This document shows positions 1-11,992 of a DNA stretch of 64,000 nucleotides, piece after piece. The notes beneath the pieces are model-generated. The model was not told the origin of the DNA. It saw only the letters and a program-made list of their open reading frames with translations, and searched no databases. Every line of letters begins with the position of its first letter. Position 1 is the stretch's first letter. Both the position numbers and the translations under genes were made by a program. The stretch is from Echinococcus granulosus (taxonomy: Eukaryota > Platyhelminthes > Cestoda > Cyclophyllidea > Taeniidae): NCBI RefSeq assembly GCF_000524195.1, contig NW_020170409.1:256261-320260 (forward strand), read 5' to 3'.

Positions 1-199
1 GACTGACACGGTTGGCTCATGAATGTTTTTTAACTACACTGATCACGTTTTAATGGCTGAAGCGGGAGGTTGACCAAGAAGAGCGCAGAGGACGACGCTT
101 GAAAGAAGAGAGGAGGCAAGTAATACTTCAATTGTTTGTTTAATTTCTCATTTTGGCTAAACGGGTACTAAAGGACTTGGCCATTGTATTTTTGGTCGG

Positions 200-297
200 C
201 GACTTGGCATCCATACCATGCTAGTAGTCCACCTGTACTACGATAACCCAATTTCTGCCCAAAGACTATTCCTTCTGTCGTCTTCAGAGAAGTCTAA
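200..297 (+). repeat. Dispersed repeat family R1, copy a
   Basis: This is a diverged copy of the family seen best at 8388-8497 and 55263-55425. It shares the order 'catgctagtag', a variable middle, 'ttctgtcgtcttcag' and 'gaagtct'. About 120 bases upstream lies 'ttgaccaagaagagcgc', which resembles a stretch about 130 bases upstream of the copy at 62081 ('ttggccaagaagagccc'). The full element may therefore be about 300 bases long. I see no coding capacity. Confidence 0.4.
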
Positions 298-3200
298 ATG
301 AGCATATCTGAAGTGCATCCTCCCACATATTTTTAACAATGGCAACAAATACCACTGTGCCGATTTAAATTCCACTCGGTCATGTCTGCTTCCATTTTAC
401 CGATTTTTTTGAAACTGTAAAGCCTCATTTACGTGTTGTCTGAAACAACGCAGAAACCAGTGCCTAATTCGAGCGCCTTGTCTAAATTAAGGTGGCTTTC
501 CTCAAGGAATAGGGTGACTCTCCACTCAAAATATGTGAGAATTATTTCCCGAAACATCTTAATCAGATTTGGACTAATAAAACTGCGCAAAAGCAATGGA
601 AAACAAGAATTCATGCCTACGACGGTTTCAAAATGTGGTATCTTACTCCAGGGAGCAAGGGAATCTGCGTGTCTTACCTTTTAATCCATCTCCGGTCTTC
701 TTTACTGACATTTGTAGCATCTTTTCATTCAACATAGCAGCACGCACTGCTTTTGTATCAATTTGGACCTCGTTTTTTGTTTGTAGATTTTTTCACAGAT
801 CCTCAATCAGTATACCAATATTTTAAAACTAAACTATACTTTCTTGTCCTTTAAAAGTGAAAATAAATGCCCTTAATGATTCTGTCCTGCGGCATTATGG
901 ACAGGAATCTTCCTGCACAACACTTTTCTCTCTTTGGATTACCTGGATGGAGCTAATTGAAGAAGAGTACAATCAGAGAGCATCCACTTCCTTAGCGACG
1001 GTGCTGTGCAAGTAACTCCTCCTGTGTCCTACGTGGCTGGCAGTATGTTTGCTTCCCTGTGATGACAGAACGATGCTTTTCCGACCTTCCCTAAGTACCC
1101 TGCTATTGGGTCATAAATTAACTTCTTTCTTTAAAATCAACTAAAATTTTTTAAAAGCTCTATTTAAAACGCCACTTCTACTATCCCATATTTTAATTAA
1201 AGAGCACTTAGCTTTTACCCAAAAAAATTACAAGGTGTTTGTTTTTTGCACAGCAAGCACCTGTCCAACTGCCTTTTGAATGTGAGCAGAGAAAAAGTAA
1301 GAGCAATTCGTCCCTTTAAAGTTTCACCAAATTATGGGACATCGAAAGCAGTAGAAGACATCGTCTTTACTGTGTACAATGACGAAACTTTAATGAGGTC
1401 GGTTGAGAACCCAGCCAAGTGCTAAATGGCCTCGATGGTCCCTTAAGAGACCTTGGAGTTAGTAAGTTTGGATAGAACCTTGCCAAAACGTATACAGAAG
1501 GGTCGATGGACTGATGAAAGCACTGTAACAACACCAAATTGGTAACCAAAAGAGTAGCAAATGAGGAATCCAATTAGTGAGGTCACCACATTGCTAGTCG
1601 CTGAGGGATTTTTGAATCCACATTATTACACTCATCCATGGTCTCCGTTGACAGATTACACAGCTTTATTTTTCAGCACGGAAAAATTGTCAATGTTTTC
1701 TATAAGTATTTTCCTTACTGTGAGCACCAAGTATTTCCTGCTTGTTTAGTGGTAACTCCCAAACCGAGGCGGGGCGCGCATTGGGATGGATTGAAGGTGG
1801 TGAATAGAAAGCAGCAAACTTAAAGCAGCGATGCAAGCATTGAAGTCAAGCGCAGCTCCATGCTCCTCTTTCACAGAAAGTCTATTTGGATATTATTTAT
1901 TTCTTTAATGAATTCAAGTGTGTGTAAGAAAATACCTGTTGGTTGTACTGCCAATCCTTCGTATCCAAAGGTGAAGTGGGATATTCTCGACTTATCCTCA
2001 TTCATTAAAATTTATAACCTCTTTCAATTTCATCACTTATTGAAGAAGTAGCCGACTGTGTTCTGCTGTCCTGCGGTCAAATTTCTATCAGCTTTTCACG
2101 ATATTTTGACATATCTCCTTGAACTTCAGAACGATCTCTTGTAGTCTGGATCTTGCCAACATTGAAGATTAGACATGGTAGTTGCTCTACTCGCCATTCC
2201 TTTGAGGTCACAATAATTTGGGGGTCTCACGAATCCAGTGTTTCGATTATTCACGAGTACTTTGTTGTCCTGAGAAGTATGAATGCGTTCTAAGCCACAG
2301 AAGAAGTGAGCACATAGGCGCTGGTGCCTACAAATACACCGGTTCCCGTTCCTTTGAGGTACCAAGACAAAGCGTGGGCAATTAGACTAACCTTGATGTT
2401 GTTACTGCCTGAATTCTCGCTTCTACACCTAAAAGTGGGAAATATTTACTTTAAAGAATTTGAAGACTTCCTTAGGGTAAAAGTCACTAACGAAACTGCA
2501 TTCAAATTTGGATGAGGTTGAAATCACGCCTTAAAATAACAGCGGCGGATTTGCATACGAATTCAGGGCCACGGAAAATTGATTATACATTTGACTGGAT
2601 GAAAATGTATGAAACTTGACAAGAATAGTTTTTACTACAAAGCCCCTTATTTTTAAAGTTTTATGGCAATAACGCTCACACAGCTTCTAAGCGTCATTCC
2701 TTCCAACATTCATTCATTACCTCAAAGGCAATAGGAATGCATTCAGCCTTAAAAAAACCGCATTTTTTGCTTTAAGTGGCTTGTACGCACTAAAAAAACA
2801 TCAAATGCAAATGTAAGGATGTCAAGTTGGTTAGGCCAGTCCAACCTTTTTAATGCCATATTCATGGAGTGACAGCTCTTGCCTACACCACATGTGCGCC
2901 GTCGGAGTTTAGGAGATTTTTCACATCCTATTTGGACTTGCCTTTTACCTACTCTTCATAAACAGATTCCACAAAGCTCACTCATCATTATGTCAGCACA
3001 GAAAAAGTCATTTTATATCTGAAGTGCTAAATTATTTATGTGACAGCAAAATTACCTGTACTTCCAGATCGTTCTGCATTCCGGGGCGATTGACAAAAGG
3101 CGACATCTTTAAAATGTGTACAAGTAGGAAGTCTAAAACCAAATGCGGGGCAAAACTGATCAGCAGAATCTTTGAAATACGTCTAAGCCCATGCAAAACA

Positions 3201-6200
3201 AATAAGAATGCGAGAGGATGGACGAAACTTTTGGTAAGAGGAGCATTTGTTGCCCATCACACAGCCACTCCGACTGGCAGACGAAGTGACGTGCATGAGC
3301 TGGCGTGCGTGTTTTGCCCTCTGAGCGGCGATGGAGCGACTGTAATCTAGGTGATCCCAATTAACGGCTGATCGCTTTTCAGTCACTCACATTTGTTAAT
3401 AAGCACTGTGGCATTGACGTGATGTGAGAAGGGGTTTAAGTGGACTGGATTTTCGCTAGGAGTTTCGGTCTCTCTCACTAGTCACGTAGTGTGAGTGTAC
3501 GTTGGTTACCTTATCCATTAAAAACGGGAAGATTTGCATACCTCTGTATTTATTGAAAGCTGTAAAGCTATTTTTTTTTTAATTTGGGAAAGCTGGGGCT
3601 ATTTCATAATTGGTCTTGCCTTAAGCTAAAATAGCCTTAGCTGATAAGCCCTATACTCCACTTTGCCTCAGCAATCAGTCGCTCACGATTTACGTGTCGG
3701 GATTGCTCAAGTTCTGTAAGAGTTGGCCCAGATCTAGAAAAGAACGCGCGAAAGAGTCAAAAGAATTTTCCAGTCAGAATTTTAGTGGTAAATTAAAAAA
3801 TTGCATCTCCATGCATAGGAGTGATTTTCTTTCATAAATGTTTTACTGCGTCACCCTTTTGAAGTAACTGAAATGGGAATGAGTCTTGTGGTTATCAGCA
3901 AAATAAATACGCATAAATAACCAATAAAAAGTAAATAAAGTTGCTGTGTGTTTGCGTAATATGTCATGTGACACTTAAAGATATCTCCATTGTATTGTAC
4001 TATATTGTATTATGCTAACAAAACTGGTTTGGAAACAGTCTGATATATTAAATAACAGAAAAGGAATCCCACAGTCTGCGCCCCTTTGATTCAGACAAAT
4101 TTTCTTCACCCACAATATCTATATCACCCTATTTTTTGACAATGACCCGTTAAGATCATCTCTATGACCTTGACTGGTCATCAAAATGTAGAAATTGTGA
4201 GGAATAATAGTTAAGGGTAGATTTTGTAGATTGAATAGTCTTTATTGGACACTTTAAGAAAGGAAATGCTCCTGATGGGCAGTCTCAGTCGACCATGTTT
4301 TCATTCGTACTAGATCCCTTGCATCGTCCAATTTAAGTTTCTCCTCAAATTGTGTGTAGTGACCGAATGCGTCAGTGCAGATTCCATAATCTTTATTAAG
4401 AGCACATTCGCTGGGAACGGATCACCTTGCGAGGGCACCACCGCCCATTGCCTTTCTTACGGTTGAAGAGCGCATTGCAAGTGTCTCTCAACATCCAGAT
4501 GATGGCATTTGACTTATCTTCGTGGTACACCAAATCACTCATACAATTTTTTTAGCACGAGTTGATATCGGTGTAGATTAAGTCGAATATATTAACCAAG
4601 AACAACAATTTTTAATCATAAAAAATTATTCTGGTTGGCATCGGGTTTTCCATGCATGGTGTAATCCCCAAATAGCAGCGCACCTGAAAAAAATTAGCAA
4701 GGTAAACGAATAGAAACTTACTTAAGATAGAGGAGTCTTTACGCTGTGATCATAAAGCAAAAAATTAACAGTCAAGACAGCACAGAATGCGACTCAAAGA
4801 CCAATTTATTGAATTTGTCAATTTGACCTCGTTCTACGGCCCGTTTTACCGTTGTTTTCCCAAATCTCGTATCACATTTCGTCGTCAGCCCAGTTGGATC
4901 TTGGAACAGTTCGTTAAAAGGATATAGACGTGATTTTTTGCCCTCAAATAAGTGGAAAAAGGGCTTACTTTGAGAATTTAATTCCTGTGGCTATTAGTCA
5001 AAAATGCGGATGATAGAACACGTTCAACAGGTCACATTTGTGGAAAATGAAGACAGTGGCCAACAGGATCGCAGCTTTCCCCTGTTACCCGTGGGTGGTC
5101 AAAACTTTACATTTTTCGGTAAGAAAAATCACAAATACCATTATGTGCAACACTGCAAATCACAGCTTGAGACAAAGCCCTATGTTCAGTGAAAGAGAAA
5201 TTCCGTACACACTACTCAAATGATTTCTTCACACAGGGTGAGAAGGCACTGACATACGGATTAGTGATACAAGTCGACCGGAAGTCAATGCTGATTTTGA
5301 CCATTTTGGCAGAAATTTTACTGCTAAAGTCATAAAATAGCCTTACAAACCAACATAGACGAAGTCTTTTTACCCTAGGGTCAGTGCCATGCTCAACGCC
5401 GATCGACCTCCTCACTCGCTCTAATAGATAAAAGCTAAGGGTGTTTGAGTATAGGTTGCTACAAAAGCATTTGACTCCCTAAATTGTGGTGTCAGTGGAG
5501 GAAATCACAACTTGCTGGAAGAATTTATGGTTTTAACGCAGTAGGTGCAAGTCATTTTGGAAACAAATTAAAGTAAGGTAGTGAATGTACTGGTTAATTA
5601 AACAACAAATAAAGTGGCAGAGACCCAAATGACTTCGTTACTCAATTTTATTACTCTGCGCTCATCGACAGTGAGTGAAATTGCTGTTAAGTGTGCATCT
5701 TAAAAGGGTTTAATTAATAGTCTAGCCCGAAACATTCGTCTCACCATAATTAATGCGTGCAGATGGACTGCGAGAAATGAATAAAGTGTTTCTGGGTTAT
5801 ATGGATAGTCATCCTACTAGCTACAGAATCCATTTTTAAGTGTCATTTTTCAGCTGCATCGGTTGATGAACATTGAAAGAAATTCCCATTTTGACATTTC
5901 TGGTACAAACGCAGGGTGAAGGCGAAGAGAGCAGTCGGTCACCTCTGAGGGTATCCTGTAACGAGTGTCGTCTAGCTAGCTGATTGCCTTTCCTATTTTA
6001 AGCAGCAGTTTTACACCGAAGTGAGAATGGCTGCCAAATCCTTTTATTTGAGGGAACAGGATGTACTTCTTAGACAGGAGGTATGCAAAGGCAACAAAAA
6101 TATCTTTGTTGCCTTGGTCTCGTAGTATGTTGTGTGGATGGTTTGGGGCATTCGGGAATGACCAGACGTCTAGTTGTGCTCACGAAAGCAGTAGCAAAGA

Positions 6201-8387
6201 AAGTTAATTTGGAAATATTACCCGAATGTTGGATAATGTAAAGGAGCAGTGTTGTATGGGATGAGACGCCTAAGGGAAAATGATATTTGTTTTGATTAAG
6301 TATGTAACTACGAGAGCTCCTCAATCAAAGCAAATCTTACTATCTTTTTGGAGGCACAGCCCTACTTCCACGGCTTTACCTTCCCAGCCCCCCTGTGCAA
6401 TAGCAATAAACCATTCCTGGTACGTCTTACTGCAAATTCAGGGAGGAATGGGGTTGCTGCAACAGTTTATTACAGAGTGATGGCAAGACTTCAAGCACTT
6501 TGCTACATAGTCATAATAAGTGTACATTAAGGATTTTCAAATTATCCTTAAGCATTTAAGATATGACCTTATGAGACGCGAAACAAGTTACATAAATTAA
6601 AGCAGGTTTTGGGGATCACCTGCTCTACAACGATGGAAATCGAAACGACTATTTCTTTTTAGTAGCAACTAGATTATCCCAAAGAGGTAAAAGTGCTTTT
6701 AAACAAAACAAAGCAGTAACTGGGGCTGATAAAACTCTAAGGCAAATGGATTAAAGTGTAATGTTGAGAAGGTGGAGCCACGTTTAGTCGTGTGGAACTG
6801 ACTATGTAAAAGGTAAGGGATAACACTCAGAAATTGAACCAGTTTTGCTTTGCTATGGAACCAATCTAAGGCATCAAAAGTACCGCAACGAATTTGCCCA
6901 GAGAGAGTGATTTTAGGCTGCCCAAACTTGGTTTTAAAACATGGTTTTTAGTCTTTCATTAGCTAGGATGACTAAAATGCGCCCGTTGCCAGCGTCGCAT
7001 AGACATAACGGTACAATTTTCCCTCCTGAGCCCGATATCAGTTTAGAACAACAAGTTGCACCAAATCGTGTGCCATACATAGGGATAAAGTTTAAAACAA
7101 TGAAAAAGGCGTAGGAATATGGTCGCCCGATGATGACTGCATGTCTTTTAGCTTTTGGGTGGCAGCCAAACTGCCCATTTCGGTGGGGCAGTAATCAGCT
7201 AAGTATATCTTGACAGTTGTAGTGGTCGAATTTCCTCTAAGTCCCCGAGCGAGCAAACGATTCTTGCAATATAAAGGCTTAACTTCATAGCAAAAAATAA
7301 GATTAACCTTTGTCCATCTCCTCAAATAGCTACGAGTGAAAGAACCACCTCATCTAAAGGGGAAAAATAGACTCAAACTCTGATGCCTTGTTTTGCTTTT
7401 TTGTGAGCATTGTAGAAGGCACACTTCGGTATCACAATTAGCAAATAACTGTAGTGACTAATTGCCATAATATAGATTAAATCCAGATCTAGAATACGAT
7501 CTTTTATCAATTTTTCCCATTGCCTTTTTCAGCCATGATCAACTGTCATACGCAGTTACAGCATTTGCGTCCGAACTAAAATCAGTTTTTGGAAAACTTC
7601 TTCTTTAGCCGACCTCATCTGCCTGTTTGACTTTCACATTTCCAGTTGTTACCCTGTTGCTATGATGTTCACTTTATCTCACTCATGTTATGTGTCGACG
7701 AGTATCTGCATATTCTTTACACACAGAATCATCAACCTTACTCAAACATCACATGGATGTGGGTGACAGTTGAACCCACTCCACAAGTACAAGGAGCCCA
7801 ATTTCCATTCCCAGGTACCACAACTAAAATTCTAGGGATGGAGGGGGTTGGCTGTGGATGACTAAGGAGTAATGATAGGGACGCCAACGGTGATGAGGAA
7901 AAGTGGCAATGTAATTACTATAGCTGTCCATTTACGCCGTGGACACAACGGTCCTCTCAGTTTTCGATCACAGCCTTGGTGTCATGGCGGTATTGTTCAT
8001 GAAGCAGTGGACGGGCATCTCCGAGCATTTCAAATGGAGTTACTTGTAGAGACAATCCTGTAACATCCACAACGTCGACACGACTGCTATAACTTGATCG
8101 GGAACGATATCTTCCCTATTAAAAACCGCTTTCGACAAGCGATGCGAATACATTCGCTCACATAAACTTCTTTGGCCTTCACAAGTCAAATGAAACTGAA
8201 GTAGAAATTTGTTGCACTTCCAATTTATCAGTATCCTAAGAATTTAACTATGCTAACCAGACCATGGATTAACAAACAAGTCTGAAGGGTGACAATGTAA
8301 CACTTTGATTAATTGTATGACTCTTCGTTTTGGTTTCACGGGAGCTTAAGCTTTCTCCTTTGTGCTTGAGCTGGGCGATATAGTCTC

Positions 8388-8497
8388 TGGACCATGCTAG
8401 TAGCCTCGAGCCCCTCTGTGCATCGGCGGCACATATTTTGTCCGAGCATTTTCCCTTGCTTAGTCCTTGGGGAAGTCTCGAGGTGATACAGCGACAC
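8388..8497 (+). repeat. Dispersed repeat family R1, copy b
   Basis: This copy carries 'ggaccatgctagtagcc', then 'catcggcggcacatatttt', then 'gtccgagca', then 'ggggaagtctcgaggtgata'. The same blocks in the same order occur on the opposite strand at 53150-53315 and 55263-55425, and on this strand at 61262-61410 and 62081-62220. By eye the copies are roughly 60-70% identical, so they are old. No reading frame is conserved. It is most likely a short non-autonomous element or a fragment of a larger one. Confidence 0.5.
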
Positions 8498-9157
8498 CTT
8501 AATTTAAACGAACTTGAGTTTTTGAAATTGGTAAAATGGTGAGAAAATAACTGGTGGAATGTCGCACCTGTAAAAAACCACGCACTAATATAAGGTGCCG
8601 CTAACTTTAAAATTATATCTAAGTATATTTAGGGTCTGAGTTAAATTATTTGTTTGGAAGAGTTTCCTATTCAAGCAAACTTGTTTCATTACGAATGGCT
8701 CAACCCCGATGACGTTTTGGAAGTAATTACCCCTTCCTCACTAAAGAAGTATAGGGTTCTTTATAAGCATGGAAATTTGGGGCACCATCACAAGCATTAT
8801 CGCCTGTAGCCCTTAAAATGCTTGAGCGATTTAGGGCTTATTTTAGAATAAAGCCTCCTCTTCTTGGTCACGACTGGAAATGATCACAGACCCATTTATC
8901 ACCCATTTATCACAGTCGAGCTGTTCGGACTTCGGAGAGAAGGGCAATCCGAACAGCCCTTTACCGGCCTACTCACGCAATCCACATCAAGTTCATACTT
9001 GCTTCCCATATTCGATTAGCTTCAAAAAGGGGTATTTTTGTTTCTTGCAAAAACTTATTCGTGAACAGCACTGAAAATCGCTACAGTGATAGCTGGATAA
9101 ATTAACGGTAGTGTTTGGTTGAACTTCGTAGCTCTATTTCCTAGGTATGTGTTTCCA

Positions 9158-9163
9158 TTTATT
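9158..9163 (-). terminator. Possible polyadenylation signal for the C2-like gene
   Basis: On the minus strand this reads AATAAA, about 300 bases downstream of the stop codon at 9467. Spacing and sequence fit an animal poly(A) signal, but the hexamer is common by chance in AT-rich DNA. Confidence 0.3.
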
Positions 9164-9466
9164 TGTTCATTTGTGAGGTGACTAATTTATGCTGACTGGC
9201 TAAATTAAGCTGCCTTTGTGGAGGTTAGCGCACTTCCATGTCATTTCCAGTTAAATTGCTTAATGTTCTAGCGTCTCTAAGTGATACACTCCAATTCCCA
9301 GGTGATTTTCAATTACGTGGCATATTTACAAAAACACCTAAATTTTCAAAAAAAATGAAGTGAGTTCAGGTAGGATTTGAAACCACAATGACAACGCCAC
9401 ACAGTGTGCCTCGTACAGCAGCACACATATTCGGTCAGAGTGGTGGAGTTAGCAAGAAAGGAGGGT

Positions 9467-10468
9467 TCACTCCTTTGCCCCCTTCGCCTTCACCCCCGAC
9501 ACCACCTCCTCCTTGGAAAGGCTGAGTGGCAGGGTTAAATGCTCCAGCACCGTTGGGTTGCTACGCAACAGACCCGTGTCCAGCACCAATTCCGCCTTGC
9601 CTACTTCCTTGTACTCTCGCATCAACTCGGTCAGGTTGACCTCCGCTCGTGTTCCGACAGTGACGGTGCCGGTAGCGTCGGAAGTGGCCGAAGAGACGTA
9701 GGGGATCGCGCCCACTGTATACCGCCTCCGTCCATACGCCAAGGTATTCGTCCAGGGCCTAGCAAATAGTGTTGCTTCGATACGTGCTCGCTCCAAGCGC
9801 TGCAGGCTTACTGCATACTCGAATAGGTGGTCGAACTTAGGGTAGTCCGGTACTGCTGGAGTGACCATGGGTTTACTCAAATACGCACTGGTTCTTGATC
9901 GAGGCATGATGCAGACTTGTAGCGTGTAGATCATTGGGATCCCCTCGGGTGGAGGTAGACCGGTAACCCTGTCTACCACCACTCGAAACAATTCAACAGT
10001 GTGGACGTAGCTGATGGAGAGATGGAGGGTGGGAGAATAAACGAGTGATTGAGAGAATTGAATGCAGCTGTTAGCGGGTCGACGAAGGAAATGTTTTTCT
10101 TTTTGCCATAGATTTTGAACAGACTTTGGAGCAGAATAACGTCGGTGAGGGAGTACGGGAATTTCGAGAATTCGAGAATTTCGGATCTCGTGGATGGGAG
10201 AGAGGGTGGTGGAACGACAAGTTGAACTAGGAGGTTGAACAAACTGCTCGTCGAGGAGTATTGAGGGAGCTGCAGTCTGAGAGTCGAAGGTGTCATAGGA
10301 TAATTGACGAAAAGCGTAACCTGTTGTCGGAATGGCAGTGTATCTATGACGCAGGAGTGTGTAACTGAGGGCGAGGAAGAAGAGAAGGCAGATGGCGACG
10401 AAGCAGGAGAGTGCAATGGTGGCTGGCTGGGAGAGATGATGGCTATACGACTGCTGTAGTGGAACCAT
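9467..10468 (-). CDS. Single-pass membrane protein with a degenerate C2-like domain (synaptotagmin-like)
   Basis: This is one uninterrupted frame of 333 residues, much longer than chance frames around it and with higher GC. Residues 1-14 are short and polar. Residues 15-39 form a strongly hydrophobic segment, read as a signal anchor with the bulk of the protein on the cytosolic side. Residues 40-145 are a low-complexity Ser/Pro/Arg linker. From about 147 to 300 the pattern of beta strands resembles a C2 domain, for example 'LHLSISYVHTVELFRVVV', then 'YTLQVCIMPR', then 'KFDHLFEYAV' where the 'nP.F.e.f.f' strand of C2 domains would sit. The acidic loop residues that bind calcium in typical C2 domains (the DPYV region and the D-x-D loop) are absent, so calcium-independent trafficking or lipid tethering is the likelier role. 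The C-terminus is Lys-rich. An in-frame stop lies 30 bases upstream of the ATG and the start context (gccATGG) is good. A 3' splice-like 'cttaatag' sits just before the ATG, so a 5' untranslated exon is possible. Membrane topology and function are inference. Confidence 0.8.
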   Translation of the reverse strand: MVPLQQSYSHHLSQPATIALSCFVAICLLFFLALSYTLLRHRYTAIPTTGYAFRQLSYDTFDSQTAAPSILLDEQFVQPPSSTCRSTTLSPIHEIRNSRILEIPVLPHRRYSAPKSVQNLWQKEKHFLRRPANSCIQFSQSLVYSPTLHLSISYVHTVELFRVVVDRVTGLPPPEGIPMIYTLQVCIMPRSRTSAYLSKPMVTPAVPDYPKFDHLFEYAVSLQRLERARIEATLFARPWTNTLAYGRRRYTVGAIPYVSSATSDATGTVTVGTRAEVNLTELMREYKEVGKAELVLDTGLLRSNPTVLEHLTLPLSLSKEEVVSGVKAKGAKE

Positions 10469-10978
10469 GGCTATTAAGGAAGTAGAGAAGGCATTTCACA
10501 ATTAATCTTTTTTAAAAATGCAAACGCCTTTGCATTTACATTTACCTTTCTGTGCTCAGCATTCTCACGATCTTCTGTGAAGAAATCAGATTAAACGAAT
10601 TTTGCTTTTGAGAGGGCGAAAATAATGCACGTGCATTTAAAAGAGTGCAGAGCGGGCAATAAAGGACTCAGAATGGAGAAAGTGTAATGGGAAACTTAAA
10701 TAACAAGGAAAACTCAAATGTTTATTGCAAAATTAATTTTATGCTACTGATAAAATAGCTACTATTCTACCCGCTTGTTTTCTCAGGAATAAGAGGATGT
10801 TTAGTTAAGCATGAAGTTGGTGGGATGAGTAAGGCCTCATAAAATAACCTCGATGTCCAGGCTGAATGTTACTCAAAATGAATGACAGCTGTCCTACAAA
10901 ATTTTAAAAAAATTTTTAATGAAATCATCGCAGTGAATATTTGTTGGTGCATACTTTTTCTGCCAAAGGCTTACTTAT

Positions 10979-11175
10979 TCAGTAATTCAAACTTAACGCA
11001 ATCGAAGGGGTGTGTATTTCGTACAGTTTTGCATATTTTTGTTCCACTTTGATCGAAACAACAGTTGCGCGTTCTGGAAAAGTTAACTCCATGAAATCGG
11101 TGATGATTCGAACTAAGAGACGGTGGGACTGCTGAATGTTTGTGAGTAGTATCCGCACTACCATCCATTTATTTG
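10979..11175 (-). CDS. Candidate terminal exon, unknown product
   Basis: On the minus strand an AG at 11177-11176 is followed by an open frame that reads 'WMVVRILLTNIQQSHRLLVR' and ends in TGA at 10979. The composition alternates hydrophobic and charged residues like a real protein. However, the acceptor has a poor pyrimidine tract, and a second frame is open across the same bases and runs into a good donor (AA|GTAAGC). I cannot join it in phase to the candidate exon at 11764-11931. No family recognised. Confidence 0.2.
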
Positions 11176-11763
11176 CTATTTAAATAGCGAAGTATTACCC
11201 TTACATTGTCGGTGTTAGGTTTACGATTTTTTCTTGCTTAAATTAGTTTTATATGCGCATAAATGAAAGTGACAAGACTAAAGTGCAGAGGTTAAATAAC
11301 AAAGTATGACCTTCGAATGGAATTTCACATTTTGTAATGAAAAGGTGACCATCTTCCCGGCATGATAGGATTTGGAACCGAGCAATGGCAGCTATTTTCG
11401 TACAGGAAATTCCGGAAAGTGCGATTCAAACGTTATATCCAAAACCCTTCAATTTTTTTCAGCGATTTACTTCGGCTTGTAACTCAAATAGCCTTCAAAA
11501 TTATTTGACACTCTGATCTCTCCCTCTTAAAAACATCTGTTCTTCATTTTGTTTATGACCTTTAAGTTGCCATTGAAGTGGTTGTTTAGCAGGTTGATCA
11601 ACTGGCATGAATGGGATTAATGCAGCAGCTTTGGGAAAGTAAAGAAGGAAAAATCTCAGATGCACTTCAACTCTCAACCACCAAAAATTAGCGAAATCAC
11701 ACTACCTTATACCTGATAAAATGTAAAACCTGTAGGCATAAAAGCAAGGTGAAGCGCACTTAC

Positions 11764-11931
11764 CTGGGTTAAGCCTAGAATTAAGCTGGCTTTTTGTTGA
11801 AACAAACAAGAATTTGTACCAAATAAAGGTAAAAGGCGCTTGTAACTTTTGATTGACTTAAATTCCAAAAGGATCTGATATTTACCTTTAAATATGTAGG
11901 AATTTGGGAGATCACTCCAAATTACTTCCTT
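11764..11931 (-). CDS. Candidate internal exon, unknown product
   Basis: On the minus strand a pyrimidine-rich acceptor (ctcctacaataag) precedes an open stretch of exactly 56 codons. It ends at a donor with a near-perfect consensus, CCAG|GTAAGTG. Phase is 0 at both ends. The peptide begins 'KEVIWSDLPNSYIFKGKYQI' and ends 'ILGLTQ'. Its neighbours in the same gene were not found, so this is one exon of an unidentified minus-strand gene, or a chance frame. I recognise no domain. Confidence 0.35.
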
Positions 11932-11976
11932 CTTATTGTAGGAGGGCAAAGGTAATGGGTGAATTTGGAGAATGCA

Positions 11977-11992
11977 GGGGGGGGGGGGGGGG
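11977..11992. repeat. Run of 16 consecutive G
   Basis: An uninterrupted homopolymer of 16 guanines lies in AT-rich surroundings. Such tracts can form G-quadruplexes and are prone to slippage in replication and sequencing, so the exact length is uncertain. Confidence 0.9.

Larger units (their letters stand above)
1..9466. other. Gene-poor AT-rich region with decayed repeats
   Basis: I found no coding region here that I can support. Open frames are short, lack convincing splice sites on both sides, and have no recognisable domain. The stretch contains two copies of a diverged dispersed repeat (about 200-297 and 8388-8497). It also has some GC-richer islands (3230-3350 and 7780-8060) that may be relics of mobile elements. 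A short direct duplication and a small inverted repeat lie near 8890-8960. I read it as intergenic or as intron of a gene whose exons I could not recognise. Confidence 0.5.

Noticed and set aside
8915..8960. Ten-base inverted repeat 'gctgttcgga'
   Set aside because: The loop is 18 bases and the stem short. A palindrome of this size is not exceptional in 64 kb.
11090..11120. tRNA B-box-like 'gttcgaatc' on the minus strand
   Set aside because: No A box at the right spacing and no acceptor or anticodon stem can be folded around it.
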